Origin: Vibrio nereis NBRC 15637
Lineage (GTDB): Bacteria; Pseudomonadota; Gammaproteobacteria; Enterobacterales; Vibrionaceae
Length of the DNA: 59,242 nt
NCBI RefSeq assembly: GCF_001591105.1
Contig: NZ_BCUD01000022.1
Span: 1 to 59,242 of the forward strand
Direction of reading: 5' to 3'
The position numbers were made by a program, and so were the translations under genes. This document shows, one piece after another, positions 14,709 to 24,282 of the stretch. The stretch's first letter is position 1; the number at the start of each line of letters is the position of its first letter. The notes under the pieces are model-generated. The model did not search any database. It was not told where the DNA came from and worked only from the letters and a program-made list of their open reading frames with translations.

Positions 14709-16488
14709 CTTTCTACAAAGCAGTGTGATTTTTCTGACCGCAGCAGTCGTTGCGGTGCCACTTGCCCAGCGCTTAGGTCTAGGCTCAGTGCTCGGTTATT
14801 TGTTGGCTGGCGTGGCCATTGGTCCTTGGGGACTTGGGCTGATTAGCGATGTTACGTCGATTCTACACTTCGCTGAATTTGGCGTGGTGTTGCTACTGTT
14901 TCTAATTGGCTTGGAGCTAAACCCGAAAAAATTGCTGCAAATGAAAGGGCCCATTTTGGGCTTAGGCGGCGCTCAAGTGGTGATCACCACCTTGGTGCTC
15001 GCGAGTTTTGCTTATCTTATCGGGACCAGTTGGCAAACAAGTTTAGTGATTGGCATGGGCCTGGCGCTTTCTTCTACCGCCATTGCGCTCAAAGTGATTG
15101 AAGAGCAAGGATTAGAAGGCAGCGAGGCCGGGCAATCGGGGTTTGCGGTTTTGCTATTCCAAGACATCGCGGTAATTCCGATGCTCGCTATCTTGCCCGT
15201 ATTGGCGGGCAACACGGCGGGCGATTGGTTTGACTTACTGTGGATGTTTGCTGGCGTTGGTGGGCTATTGGTAGGAGGCCACTATTTATTAAGACCGTTG
15301 TTCCGCTATGTAGTGATGAGTGGTGTGCGCGAGCTGTTTACCGTAGCCTCTTTGCTGCTGGTGATTGGTATTGCACTGCTGATGAAACAGCTCGGTTTAT
15401 CTATGGCGCTGGGGACTTTTCTTGCTGGCGTGCTGTTGGCGGAAAGTGAGTATCGCCATGAATTAGAAATTGCCATTGAACCTTTTAAAGGACTGCTATT
15501 GGGGCTGTTCTTCATCGCGGTTGGCATGGCCGTCAATTTAGGCTTGCTCGCGTTACAGCCTTTAATGGTGTTGTTTTCGGTGCTTGGGCTGGTTGTCATT
15601 AAAGGGCTCATTCTTTACCTGCTCGGTCACTTGTCGGGCAATCGCGCTAAGGCACGCAGTAAAATGGCGGCGATTCTTAGCCAGGGTGGTGAGTTTGCAT
15701 TCGTCATATTTACAGCCGCGAGCGCAGAAGGTTTATTGTCGCAAGACCAAATTGCTTTCTTGTTGGTGGTGGTGAGTTTGTCGATGGTAACGACACCTTT
15801 GCTCCTGACAGCCCAAAACCGTTGGTACGCAAGACGGCTTAATGCGAGCGCGACGAAAACACGGCGTAGTGACGTAGTCAACAAGCAGCCGAGAGTGATC
15901 ATTGCGGGTTTCGGGCGTTTCGGGCAGATTGTCGGTCGCCTGATGTACGCGAACAAAATTAAAGTGACCGTACTGGAAAGCGATGCCAGCCAAATCCAGC
16001 TGTTAAGAAAGTATGGCTACAAAGTGTTTTTTGGTGATGCGACCCAGCTTGATTTACTCCGAGCGGCAGGGGCTGATAAAGCGGAAGCTATGATTATCTG
16101 TACTGATTCCCCAGACGAAATCATGAAAATCGTCGAATTGTGTCAGCAGCACTTCCCACGGTTGAAGTTACTGGCGCGAGCTCGAAGCCGGGTTGAGGCA
16201 TATCAGTTGCTCAGTCACGGAATTGAAAGCTACTCGCGAGAAACGTTTTTAGGTGCGTTAGACTTAGGCCGTCAGGCATTGGTTGAAATGGGAATGCACC
16301 CTTATCAAGCCAAGAGAGCGGAAGCGCATTTCAGAAAGCTTGATAATGCCATGCTCAAAGAGTTGTTACCGCAACACAAAGATGACAAACAATTGGCCCT
16401 AAGAGCCAAGGAAGCCCGTAAAGAACTGGAAGAAATCTTTGGCCGTGAAATGGAAAGCGACCAACAAGCAAAAAACTTCTGGGATTGA
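14692..16488 (+). CDS. kefB: Glutathione-regulated potassium-efflux antiporter KefB
   Basis: The product is a 598-residue CPA2-family transporter. Residues 1 to about 385 form 12 or so membrane segments with GLELNPKKLLQM and FLAGVLLAESEYRHELE motifs. A RCK/TrkA-N nucleotide-binding domain starts at about residue 400 with RVIIAGFGRFGQIVGRL. It exports K+ in exchange for protons when glutathione conjugates of electrophiles bind, acidifying the cytoplasm for protection. AGGAGG 5 bases before the ATG lies inside the end of kefG, so the two genes are translationally linked. yheV follows 18 bases later. Confidence 0.95.
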   Translation: MAMEGDFLQSSVIFLTAAVVAVPLAQRLGLGSVLGYLLAGVAIGPWGLGLISDVTSILHFAEFGVVLLLFLIGLELNPKKLLQMKGPILGLGGAQVVITTLVLASFAYLIGTSWQTSLVIGMGLALSSTAIALKVIEEQGLEGSEAGQSGFAVLLFQDIAVIPMLAILPVLAGNTAGDWFDLLWMFAGVGGLLVGGHYLLRPLFRYVVMSGVRELFTVASLLLVIGIALLMKQLGLSMALGTFLAGVLLAESEYRHELEIAIEPFKGLLLGLFFIAVGMAVNLGLLALQPLMVLFSVLGLVVIKGLILYLLGHLSGNRAKARSKMAAILSQGGEFAFVIFTAASAEGLLSQDQIAFLLVVVSLSMVTTPLLLTAQNRWYARRLNASATKTRRSDVVNKQPRVIIAGFGRFGQIVGRLMYANKIKVTVLESDASQIQLLRKYGYKVFFGDATQLDLLRAAGADKAEAMIICTDSPDEIMKIVELCQQHFPRLKLLARARSRVEAYQLLSHGIESYSRETFLGALDLGRQALVEMGMHPYQAKRAEAHFRKLDNAMLKELLPQHKDDKQLALRAKEARKELEEIFGREMESDQQAKNFWD

Positions 16489-16506
16489 TTGAAATAGAGT
16501 CGTGAA

Positions 16507-16701
16507 ATGAAAAAAAGATTTATCGCTGGTGCCAGTTGCCCTAAGTGTTCTGCACAAGACACGTTACGCTGGTGGATAGAGAACAATATAGAGTTGGTAG
16601 AGTGTGTGGAGTGTTCGCATACGGATCAGCGTAAGCCACAATCTGTAGAAAAAACTGAACACAATGATCAGGAAATGATCGGAATTTTTAAGCCGGAATA
16701 A
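16507..16701 (+). CDS. yheV: YheV family zinc-ribbon protein
   Basis: The product is a 64-residue protein with two CxxC pairs (ASCPKCSAQD at the start and VECVECSHTD near residue 33) forming a zinc ribbon, followed by a polar tail. The family (DUF2387/YheV) is conserved beside kefB in enterics, and its function is unknown. It is only 18 bases after kefB and likely on the same transcript. Confidence 0.9.
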   Translation: MKKRFIAGASCPKCSAQDTLRWWIENNIELVECVECSHTDQRKPQSVEKTEHNDQEMIGIFKPE

Positions 16702-16729
16702 TTGAGTTTCTATAATCAGCCCCCATAAT
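16702..16729 (+). promoter_or_regulatory. Candidate slyD promoter
   Basis: TTGAGT (16702-16707) and CATAAT (16724-16729) have 16-base spacing. They lie immediately after the yheV stop, and an inverted repeat CGGAGC/GCTCCG (16753-16773) falls in the resulting leader ahead of the CTTGGAG ribosome site. Confidence 0.45.
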
Positions 16730-16797
16730 ACCTGAATAGTCACTTTGCTAATCGGAGCGCTTTTTTTGCTCCGTATCTCTATCTCCTTGGAGTAAAT

Positions 16798-17385
16798 ATG
16801 AAAATTGAAAAGAACGTAGTAGTAAGTCTTGCTTACCAAGTAAAACTAGAAGACGGTGCTGTTGTTGATCAATCAACATCAGACGCGCCACTAGATTACC
16901 TTCATGGTAACAACAACCTGATCACAGGTCTTGAAAGTGCGCTGGAAGGTAAAGAAGCAGGTGCTAAGTTCTCTGTAACAGTTACTCCAGAAGAAGCGTA
17001 CGGCGAGCACAACGATGCACTAGTTCAGCGCGTTCCTGCTGAAGTATTCCAAGGCGTTGACCAAATCGAAGTGGGTATGCGTTTCCTAGCGGATACTGAC
17101 CAAGGTCCAATCCCTGTAGAAGTAACAGAAGTGGACGGCGACGAAGTCGTAGTAGACGGCAACCACATGCTTGCTGGTCAGACTCTAACTTTCGATGTTG
17201 AAGTAGTTTCACTGCGTGAAGCAACGGCTGAAGAAGTAGAACACGGCCATGTACACCAAGCTGGTGGCTGTGGTCACGACCATGACCACGATCACGAAGG
17301 TGGTTGTTGCGGTGGTGAAGGCCACGACCATGGTGAAGAGAAAAAAGACGGCTGCTGCGGTGGCGGTAGCTGCGGTTCTCACTAA
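16798..17385 (+). CDS. slyD: FKBP-type peptidyl-prolyl isomerase and metallochaperone SlyD
   Basis: The product is a 195-residue protein. An FKBP domain (residues 1-70 and 130-150) is interrupted by the insert-in-flap chaperone domain. TPEEAYGEHNDALVQRVP and GNHMLAGQTLTFDVEV are SlyD hallmarks. The last 45 residues are packed with His, Cys, Asp and Gly and bind nickel or other metals for hydrogenase and urease maturation. Its place next to yheV and kefB matches E. coli. A strong terminator follows. Confidence 0.96.
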   Translation: MKIEKNVVVSLAYQVKLEDGAVVDQSTSDAPLDYLHGNNNLITGLESALEGKEAGAKFSVTVTPEEAYGEHNDALVQRVPAEVFQGVDQIEVGMRFLADTDQGPIPVEVTEVDGDEVVVDGNHMLAGQTLTFDVEVVSLREATAEEVEHGHVHQAGGCGHDHDHDHEGGCCGGEGHDHGEEKKDGCCGGGSCGSH

Positions 17386-17436
17386 TTTGAGAATCCCATT
17401 GCCCGCATAATGTGAAGCGGGGAGCTAAAGATAAAA

Positions 17437-17466
17437 ACGCAAGCTAGGTATTGGCTTGCGTTTTTT
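17437..17466 (+). terminator. Intrinsic terminator after slyD
   Basis: ACGCAAGC pairs with GCTTGCGT around 9 bases, and T6 follows. Confidence 0.9.
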
Positions 17467-17509
17467 GTATCTTGCAAAGAAATAAGTACACATATCAAAA
17501 AGGAATATC

Positions 17510-18454
17510 GTGAATAAACCATTTTCTATAGCCATCCATGGCGGGGCAGGAACGATCCTACGTGAACAGATGACACCAGAGCTGGAAGTGAGCATCAGAG
17601 CAGACTTAAAAAAATCTGTTCGGGCTGGGCATAGAATATTGGCGCAAGGTGGTGACGCCCTAGACGCAGTCGTTGAAGCCGTCAAAGTGTTAGAAGATTC
17701 ACCTCACTTCAATGCCGGCAAAGGCTCCGTACTGACAAACAAAGAAATGGTGGAGATGGATGCTTCGGTCATGCATGGCAAAGAAATGGAAGCTGGTGCG
17801 GTTGCGGGCGTTAAGCATATCAAAAACCCGATTGAGCTGGCGCGCGATGTGATGACAAACAGCAAGCACGTACTATTGATAGGAGAAGGTGCTGAAGAGT
17901 TTGCGTTTACACAAGGGTACGAATATACCGAACAAGATTACTTCTACACCGACCGCCGCTATGAGCAATTGCAGTCGATGAAAGCGAAAGGTCAATTTGC
18001 TCTCTCTGAATCGAAATACCCAGATGACGAAAAGCATGGCACGGTGGGCGCTGTGGCTTTGGATCAGCAAGGCAATTTGGCCGCCGCAACCAGTACAGGT
18101 GGTATCACCAATAAACAGTACGGACGAGTAGGTGATTCTGCCCTGATAGGGGCTGGCACGTTTGCCAAAAATGGTAATGTGGCTATCTCAACAACAGGGA
18201 TGGGAGAGTACTTTATCCGCCAAAATGTTGCCTGCGATGTCGCCGCGAGAATGCGCTACTTAAAAGAAGAGATTGGCAGCGCCTGCGAAGCCGTGATTCA
18301 GGGTGATTTAAAACAAATGGGCGGTGAGGGCGGGCTTATCGCTGTCGATTCACAAGGTCAACTCCACTTTTCTTTGAATAGTACCGGGATGTACCGAGCA
18401 GGGGTCGACCCACAAGGGAATATTGAAGTTAAGATATATTCAGATGAAATTTAA
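17510..18454 (+). CDS. iaaA: Isoaspartyl peptidase / L-asparaginase (Ntn hydrolase)
   Basis: The product is a 314-residue plant-type asparaginase precursor. IAIHGGAGTIL at the start binds the stabilising sodium loop. The autocleavage and nucleophile threonine is T178 in KHGTVGAVALDQQGN, close to T179 of E. coli IaaA. TSTGGITNKQYGRVGDSALIGAGT follows as the glycine-rich substrate pocket (about residues 195-218). The enzyme self-cleaves into two subunits and hydrolyses iso-aspartyl dipeptides and asparagine. The start is GTG with AGGAA 5 bases upstream. No signal peptide is seen, so it is cytoplasmic. Confidence 0.92.
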   Translation: MNKPFSIAIHGGAGTILREQMTPELEVSIRADLKKSVRAGHRILAQGGDALDAVVEAVKVLEDSPHFNAGKGSVLTNKEMVEMDASVMHGKEMEAGAVAGVKHIKNPIELARDVMTNSKHVLLIGEGAEEFAFTQGYEYTEQDYFYTDRRYEQLQSMKAKGQFALSESKYPDDEKHGTVGAVALDQQGNLAAATSTGGITNKQYGRVGDSALIGAGTFAKNGNVAISTTGMGEYFIRQNVACDVAARMRYLKEEIGSACEAVIQGDLKQMGGEGGLIAVDSQGQLHFSLNSTGMYRAGVDPQGNIEVKIYSDEI

Positions 18455-18585
18455 CGGCTGATGGTGATAAATAACACCAAGCACAAACATTTAGCATTGT
18501 GTGGCATAAGAGCGCCTAAAAAATAACTGCAAGAAGTGTGATTCGGTGCTAGAATCCATTTTTAATTAGCAACAGAATTGGAAAG

Positions 18586-19902
18586 ATGGGAAATAACGTA
18601 GTCGTTCTAGGCACCCAATGGGGTGACGAAGGTAAAGGTAAAATTGTTGACCTTTTAACTGAAGATGCAAAGTACGTGGTTCGCTACCAAGGCGGTCACA
18701 ATGCAGGTCATACTCTTGTTATTGACGGTGAAAAAACCGTTCTTCACTTAATTCCATCAGGCATCCTTCGCGATAACGTAAAATGTGTTATCGGTAACGG
18801 TGTAGTACTATCGCCTGAAGCACTTCTTAAAGAAATGAAGCCTCTAGAAGAGCGCGGTATTCCAGTACGCGAACGTCTTTTCATTTCTGAAGCATGTCCT
18901 CTAATTCTTCCTTACCACATCGCGCTTGACCAAGCTCGCGAACTTGCTCGTGGTAAGAAAGCGATCGGCACAACTGGTCGTGGCATCGGTCCAGCATACG
19001 AAGATAAAGTGGCTCGTCGCGGTCTACGCGTTGGCGATCTATTCGATATGGATGCTTTTGCAGATAAGCTAAAAGAAGTCATGGAATTCCATAACTTCCA
19101 ACTAGTTAACTTCTACAAAGCTGAAGCAGTAAGCTACGAAGAAGTACTTGAGCAAGCAAAAGGCTACGCTGAGCTACTAACTTCAATGGTTATCGACGTA
19201 ACTGACGAACTAGACGCAGCACGTAAGCGCGGCGACAAGATCATGTTCGAAGGTGCGCAAGGTACGCTACTAGATATTGACCACGGTACATACCCATACG
19301 TAACGTCTTCTAACACGACTGCTGGTGGTGTTGCTGCAGGTTCTGGCTTCGGCCCTCGTTACCTTGGTTACATCCTAGGTATTGCTAAAGCATACTGCAC
19401 ACGTGTGGGTTCTGGCCCATTCCCAACAGAGCTATACGATGGTCTAGACAAGCAAGACCCAATCGGTAAACACCTAGGTGAAGTTGGCCACGAGTTTGGC
19501 GCAACAACGGGTCGTCTACGTCGTACAGGTTGGTTCGATGCGGTTGCGATGCGTCGTGCTATCCAAATCAACTCAGTAACAGGTTTCTGCTTAACTAAAC
19601 TAGACGTGCTAGACGGTCTGGAAGAGCTAAAAATCTGTACTGGTTACAAGATGGAAGATGGCTCTGTACTAGAAGTATCGCCAATGGCTGCTGAAGCATT
19701 CGAAAAAGCAACGCCAATCTACGAAACAATGCCAGGCTGGTCTGAAAACACATTCGGTGCTAAGTCACTAGAAGACCTACCACAAGCGGCTCTAAACTAC
19801 ATCAAACGTATTGAAGAGCTAACAGGCGTTCCAGTAGACATTATCTCAACTGGCCCTGACCGTAACGAAACAATCATCAAGGTTCACCCATTTGAATCTT
19901 AA
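18586..19902 (+). CDS. purA: Adenylosuccinate synthetase
   Basis: The product is a 438-residue enzyme joining IMP and aspartate with GTP, the first committed step to AMP. VVVLGTQWGDEGKGKIVD at the start is the GTP/IMP loop with the catalytic aspartate, GGHNAGHTLV supplies the histidine near residue 41, and GTTGRGIGPAYEDK near 130 binds IMP. Codon use is strongly biased, as expected for a highly expressed gene. The 131-base upstream gap contains TAGAAT as a possible -10 and a poor PurR-like match (18483-18494). A strong terminator follows. Confidence 0.98.
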   Translation: MGNNVVVLGTQWGDEGKGKIVDLLTEDAKYVVRYQGGHNAGHTLVIDGEKTVLHLIPSGILRDNVKCVIGNGVVLSPEALLKEMKPLEERGIPVRERLFISEACPLILPYHIALDQARELARGKKAIGTTGRGIGPAYEDKVARRGLRVGDLFDMDAFADKLKEVMEFHNFQLVNFYKAEAVSYEEVLEQAKGYAELLTSMVIDVTDELDAARKRGDKIMFEGAQGTLLDIDHGTYPYVTSSNTTAGGVAAGSGFGPRYLGYILGIAKAYCTRVGSGPFPTELYDGLDKQDPIGKHLGEVGHEFGATTGRLRRTGWFDAVAMRRAIQINSVTGFCLTKLDVLDGLEELKICTGYKMEDGSVLEVSPMAAEAFEKATPIYETMPGWSENTFGAKSLEDLPQAALNYIKRIEELTGVPVDIISTGPDRNETIIKVHPFES

Positions 19903-19928
19903 TCCTGATTGTTCTCAGTGAATTAGAA

Positions 19929-19955
19929 AACCAGCGCTTTGTCGCTGGTTTTTTT
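19929..19955 (+). terminator. Intrinsic terminator after purA
   Basis: AACCAGCG pairs with CGCTGGTT around CTTTGT, and a T7 run follows. Confidence 0.9.
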
Positions 19956-20023
19956 ATGTCTGTAATACAATCAATGCCTATACTCTGCATGGCAACATTT
20001 TGCCTGAAAGCGGCAAATTTGAT

Positions 20024-20050
20024 TAAAGTGATAACATCGTTTGCCGATAT
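20024..20050 (+). promoter_or_regulatory. Sigma-28 (FliA) promoter of motX
   Basis: TAAAGTGA (20024-20031), an 11-base spacer and GCCGATAT (20043-20050) match the flagellar sigma-28 consensus TAAAGTTT-N11-GCCGATAA at 13 of 16 positions. It lies about 83 bases before the motX start, which fits late-class flagellar control. Confidence 0.85.
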
Positions 20051-20132
20051 AACTATCAAACTTGCCGTTTTTATGGCAAATCCGGCTGTGGCGTAAAGCT
20101 AAAGTCGATTATCGAAGTTAAGAGTGCAGAAA

Positions 20133-20771
20133 ATGAAGCTAAAACAATTAGCGGCTTCGGTGGTATTGGCAGCGAGCACCTTTGTCGTGAAAGCAAATGG
20201 TTTGCAGGAGATTGGCGAGCCAGTACCCATCTACTCCGAAGCGGAGCTTATAAGACTGGTTAACGACAACCAACATCTCGCGCGTATTAAAGCAGATAAC
20301 TGCCAACTCGTTGAAGACATTGTGGCGCGTGCTACCCGAATTAGCTTGCCCGCTTATGAATTTCTTTACGGCGATATGCTGGCGTGGGGAGTGTGTGTCG
20401 AGCAAGACGTTGAGCTTGGTCTTTACTACATGGAAAATGCGGCGCACCAGGGGTTACCTGCAGCCTTAGAGCAACTTGGGCGCTACTACTCTCGTGGCAC
20501 CTTGGTTCAGCAAGATAAAGAGCGCGCCATTCCATATCTACGTGAAGCGGCGGCGATGGGCAACCTCAATGCTCGAATTCACTTAGCCGAGCTGCTACTA
20601 AGAGATCATGGTAGCCCTCTCGATTATGAAGACGCTTATCGATGGTTGTATAACTCAGCCACTGCCGACAAGCGGACCCATAAGCGTATCTCTATTTTAC
20701 GTCAGGGACTCGAGCAGCGCATGCCAATGAATATCATCGCACGCGCGAAAAAGCGTGATACTTTCTGGTGA
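20133..20771 (+). CDS. motX: Sodium-driven polar flagellar motor protein MotX
   Basis: The product is a 212-residue secreted protein with a signal peptide (MKLKQLAASVVLAASTFVVKA) and Sel1-type helical repeats, e.g. YYMENAAHQGLPAALEQLGRYY and IPYLREAAAMGNLNARIHLAELLL. With MotY it forms the periplasmic T ring that holds the PomAB stator units around the polar flagellar basal body. The sequence matches Vibrio MotX closely, including the YEDAYRWLYNS block and the terminal KKRDTFW. A GTG three codons upstream is possible, but the ATG at 20133 gives the standard signal peptide. A sigma-28 promoter precedes it. Confidence 0.94.
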   Translation: MKLKQLAASVVLAASTFVVKANGLQEIGEPVPIYSEAELIRLVNDNQHLARIKADNCQLVEDIVARATRISLPAYEFLYGDMLAWGVCVEQDVELGLYYMENAAHQGLPAALEQLGRYYSRGTLVQQDKERAIPYLREAAAMGNLNARIHLAELLLRDHGSPLDYEDAYRWLYNSATADKRTHKRISILRQGLEQRMPMNIIARAKKRDTFW

Positions 20772-20780
20772 CCGATATTT

Positions 20781-20812
20781 GAGATAAGCCTTACTGCACT
20801 CAGGTTTATCTC
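20781..20812 (+). terminator. Probable terminator hairpin after motX
   Basis: GAGATAAGCCT pairs with AGGTTTATCTC (one G-T) around 10 bases. The following bases GGTTCTAC are not a clear T-run, so termination may be weak or factor-aided. Confidence 0.5.
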
Positions 20813-21038
20813 GGTTCTACAATTTCACTCCGATCCATACCTTCCTCTTTATTTAAGCAACCTTGAAGCACGATAACGACTCTTCTGACAATTAGTCGCC
20901 AGAGCAGTGTGAGTGCGAGCGCTAAGTTATCAAAACTAATCGGATATTCCCCGTTTTTAACTCGCTTTACCTGTAGCTTCTATCAGGACTCAGATATACT
21001 AGTTTCAGAACCCTTCCTTGCTAAATTTAGGCGTGCCT

Positions 21039-23501
21039 ATGTCAGATAATATCAATAACGACCCTTTTGCAGAACGTGAATCGGAAAACTACGAAAACCC
21101 AATCCCAAGTCGAGAATTTATCCTAGAGTTTTTGGCTCAGGCGGGCGTACCGATGAATCGGAATGACCTGTTTGAGGCACTTCAACTTCAAGGTGAAGAC
21201 CAATACGAAGGCCTGCGTCGCCGTTTAAGAGCGATGGAGAGAGATGGCCAATTGGTGTTTACGCGCCGCCAGTGCTATGCGCTACCTGAAAAGTTGGAGA
21301 TGGTGAAAGGTTATGTCATTGGTCATAGAGATGGGCATGGATGGGTTCGTCCGGAAGGCAGTGTAGGTAAAGATAAAGACATCGTATTACCGCATCATCA
21401 GATGAAGAACGTCATCCATGGTGACTTTGTCCTTGTGCAGCCAACACAAAATTCTAAACGTGGTCGTAAGGAAGGCCGTTTAGTACGTGTGTTAGAAGAA
21501 AGAACAGGGCAGATCGTCGGTCGATTCTTTATGGAATATGGCTACTCATACGTTGTACCTGACGATTCTCGCATTTCTCAAGACATCTTGATCCCGAATG
21601 AGTTGAAGTCAGGCGCTCGCATGGGCAATGTGGTCGTGATCGAAATCACCGACCGAGGCTCACGCTCACGTGGCATGATGGGCAAGGTGGTTGAAGTCCT
21701 TGGCGAGAGCATGGCGCCGGGTATGGAAACGCAAATTGCTATTCGTACTCACCAAATCCCACACGAGTGGCCAGTCGAAGTCGATAAGCAAATTGAAGGT
21801 TTAGGTGAGGAAGTTCCGGAAGAAGCGAAACAAGGTCGTGTTGATCTGAGAGAGCTTCCGCTTGTCACGATTGATGGTGAAGACGCTCGTGATTTTGACG
21901 ATGCTGTATATTGTGAAGCGATTCCCGATGGCGGGTGGAAACTTTGGGTGGCAATTGCTGATGTGAGTTATTACGTGCGCCCAGATACAGCGCTAGATAA
22001 AGAGGCGATTAACCGAGGCAACTCAGTTTATTTCCCTTCACAAGTTGTCCCAATGCTGCCGGAAGTACTCTCTAACGGCTTGTGTTCTCTCAACCCTCAA
22101 GTTGACCGACTGTGTATGGTCTGCGAAATGACCTTGTCTGAGTCGGGTAAGTTGACCGGTTACAAACACTATGAAGCGGTGATGAACTCACACGCTCGCC
22201 TGACTTACAACAAAGTTCACGACATTCTCGAAGGTGACGAAGAATTACGCCAGCGCTATGAGGCGGTGGTTCCGCACCTGGAAGAACTGCATAAAATGTA
22301 TAAAGCTCTCAAGAAAGCGCGTGAGCATCGCGGTGCTATTGAGTTTGAGAGTATCGAAACCAAATTTATCTTCAATGCCGAACGTAAGATTGACAGCATT
22401 GAGCCTGTCATTCGAAACGATGCTCATAAAATCATTGAAGAATGTATGATCCTAGCCAATATCGCGTCAGCATCCTTGGTCGAAAAAGCGAAAGAGCCAG
22501 CGTTATATCGTATTCACGAGTCTCCTGGTGAAGAGCGCTTAACGGGCTTTAGAGATTTCTTGAGTGAATTAGGTTTAGATCTGAAAGGTGGTTTAGAGCC
22601 ATCACCAATGGATTATGCCGACCTTGCTCGCCAAATCTCAGAACGCCCAGATCAAGAATTGATTCAAACTATGCTGCTTCGCTCAATGAAGCAGGCTGTT
22701 TATAACGCCGATAATGTGGGCCACTTTGGTTTAGCACTAAAGCGTTATGCGCACTTTACTTCACCAATTCGTCGTTACCCAGACTTACTCCTTCACCGTG
22801 CGATTAAATATCTAATTGCGAAACAAGAAGGACGTAACCAAGATCGCTGGACGCCAACAGGCGGTTATCACTACTCGTTTGATGACATGGACTTCTACGG
22901 CGAGCAATGCTCAATGACTGAACGCCGTGCGGATGATGCGACTCGTGAAGTAGCGGATTGGCTCAAATGCGAATATATGCAAGATCACGTTGGTGAAGAG
23001 CTTGAGGGCGTGATAGCGAATGTGACCAGCTTCGGCTTCTTCGTTCGCCTAAGTGACTTACACATCGATGGGTTGGTGCATATTTCAACACTAGCCAACG
23101 ACTACTACCAGTTTGATCCGATTGGTCAGAGGCTTATCGGCGAAAGCTTTGGTGCAATTTATCGTTTAGGTGACTCAGTGAAAGTGAAAGTACTGTCGGT
23201 GAACCTGGATGATCGTCAAATTGACTTTGAATTACTTGAAACAAGTCGTAAGCTACGCGGAAAAGGCAAAACTGCGAAGAAGCGTGCGGCAGAAGCTCAG
23301 AAAAAAGCAAAGGCGAAAAAGCGCGCGGCAACCAAAGGTAATGGTAAAGCGTCACCGAGTATTGAGCCTACGGTGCGTCCTGAGTCAGCGGAGCGTACAG
23401 GCAGTACAGATAAAAAGCCTAAAGTCACTAAGGCACGCAAGAAGAAGCCCAACAGCAAGCCAAAGAAGGCTAGAAGTAGCAAGAAAGCTAAAGCGCAGTA
23501 A
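21039..23501 (+). CDS. rnr: Ribonuclease R
   Basis: The product is an 820-residue 3'-5' exoribonuclease. It has an N-terminal helix-turn-helix (about 20-85), cold-shock OB domains (90-250), the RNB catalytic domain with VTIDGEDARDFDDAVYCE near 276-293 carrying the metal-binding aspartates, an S1 domain starting near 654 (LEGVIANVTSFGFFVRL) and a lysine/alanine-rich basic tail from about 737. It degrades structured RNA and assists tmRNA-tagged mRNA decay. The start is ATG at 21039; the earlier TTG at 21018 adds seven codons without support. rlmB follows after 18 bases, as in E. coli. Confidence 0.96.
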   Translation: MSDNINNDPFAERESENYENPIPSREFILEFLAQAGVPMNRNDLFEALQLQGEDQYEGLRRRLRAMERDGQLVFTRRQCYALPEKLEMVKGYVIGHRDGHGWVRPEGSVGKDKDIVLPHHQMKNVIHGDFVLVQPTQNSKRGRKEGRLVRVLEERTGQIVGRFFMEYGYSYVVPDDSRISQDILIPNELKSGARMGNVVVIEITDRGSRSRGMMGKVVEVLGESMAPGMETQIAIRTHQIPHEWPVEVDKQIEGLGEEVPEEAKQGRVDLRELPLVTIDGEDARDFDDAVYCEAIPDGGWKLWVAIADVSYYVRPDTALDKEAINRGNSVYFPSQVVPMLPEVLSNGLCSLNPQVDRLCMVCEMTLSESGKLTGYKHYEAVMNSHARLTYNKVHDILEGDEELRQRYEAVVPHLEELHKMYKALKKAREHRGAIEFESIETKFIFNAERKIDSIEPVIRNDAHKIIEECMILANIASASLVEKAKEPALYRIHESPGEERLTGFRDFLSELGLDLKGGLEPSPMDYADLARQISERPDQELIQTMLLRSMKQAVYNADNVGHFGLALKRYAHFTSPIRRYPDLLLHRAIKYLIAKQEGRNQDRWTPTGGYHYSFDDMDFYGEQCSMTERRADDATREVADWLKCEYMQDHVGEELEGVIANVTSFGFFVRLSDLHIDGLVHISTLANDYYQFDPIGQRLIGESFGAIYRLGDSVKVKVLSVNLDDRQIDFELLETSRKLRGKGKTAKKRAAEAQKKAKAKKRAATKGNGKASPSIEPTVRPESAERTGSTDKKPKVTKARKKKPNSKPKKARSSKKAKAQ

Positions 23502-23519
23502 ACGAAACAGGTTTAGTTA

Positions 23520-24257
23520 ATGAGTAATGAATTTATTTACGGTATTCACGCAGTTAAAGCGGTTTTAGCGCGTGAACCAGAACGTTTTATTGAAGCGTTT
23601 GTTCTAAAAGGTCGTCAAGACGACCGTTTAATGCCAATACTTAATGAATTGCAACAGGTGGGTGTGTCTGTTCAGCAGATGACGCGCAAGACATTGGATG
23701 ACAAAGCGCGAGGTGCTAATCACCAAGGTATTATGGCTCGTGTGAAACCAGCGAAGCAATTAAATGAACATGATCTTGATGATATTTTGGCTCAGCATGA
23801 AGCGCCACTACTGCTAGTTTTAGATGGCGTAACAGACCCACACAATCTTGGCGCGTGTTTGCGTAACGCTGATGCAGCAGGTGTTGCCGCAGTGATTGTC
23901 CCGAAAGACAAATCAGCCAATATCAACGCCACAGTCAGCAAAGTGGCATGTGGTGCGGCGGAAACTGTACCGCTAGTTCGTGTAACTAATCTGGCGCGCA
24001 CTATGCGTTCTTTGCAAGAGCAGGGCATCTGGTTTGTCGGTACCGCGGGTGAAGCGACCCAAGATATCTACCAAGCTAAGTTGACCGGACCACTGGCGAT
24101 TGTCATGGGTGCTGAAGGTGATGGCATGCGACGTCTAACACGTGAGACCTGCGATGACCTGATTAAGATCCCAATGGCGGGTAGCGTATCGAGCTTAAAC
24201 GTGTCAGTCGCTTCCGGCGTATGCCTATTCGAAGCCGTGCGTCAGCGACTAGCTTAA
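23520..24257 (+). CDS. rlmB: 23S rRNA (guanosine-2'-O)-methyltransferase RlmB
   Basis: The product is a 245-residue SPOUT methyltransferase. EFIYGIHAVKAVLAREP begins the N-terminal RNA-binding domain. DPHNLGACLRNADAAG is motif 1, IVMGAEGDGMRRLT motif 2 and GSVSSLNVSVASGVCLFEAVRQ motif 3 of the trefoil knot. It methylates the ribose of G2251 (E. coli numbering) in the peptidyl-transferase P loop. It lies 18 bases after rnr and is probably co-transcribed with it. Confidence 0.96.
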   Translation: MSNEFIYGIHAVKAVLAREPERFIEAFVLKGRQDDRLMPILNELQQVGVSVQQMTRKTLDDKARGANHQGIMARVKPAKQLNEHDLDDILAQHEAPLLLVLDGVTDPHNLGACLRNADAAGVAAVIVPKDKSANINATVSKVACGAAETVPLVRVTNLARTMRSLQEQGIWFVGTAGEATQDIYQAKLTGPLAIVMGAEGDGMRRLTRETCDDLIKIPMAGSVSSLNVSVASGVCLFEAVRQRLA

Positions 24258-24282
24258 TCCTCAGTTTTAAATCGTCTATTTT

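Noticed and set aside
18483..18494. PurR-box-like ACAAACATTTAG upstream of purA
   Set aside because: Only 8 of 12 core positions match, so it is too weak to call.
23209..23520. 103-codon rightward frame within the rnr 3' end
   Set aside because: It arises from the lysine-rich tail of RNase R read in another frame.
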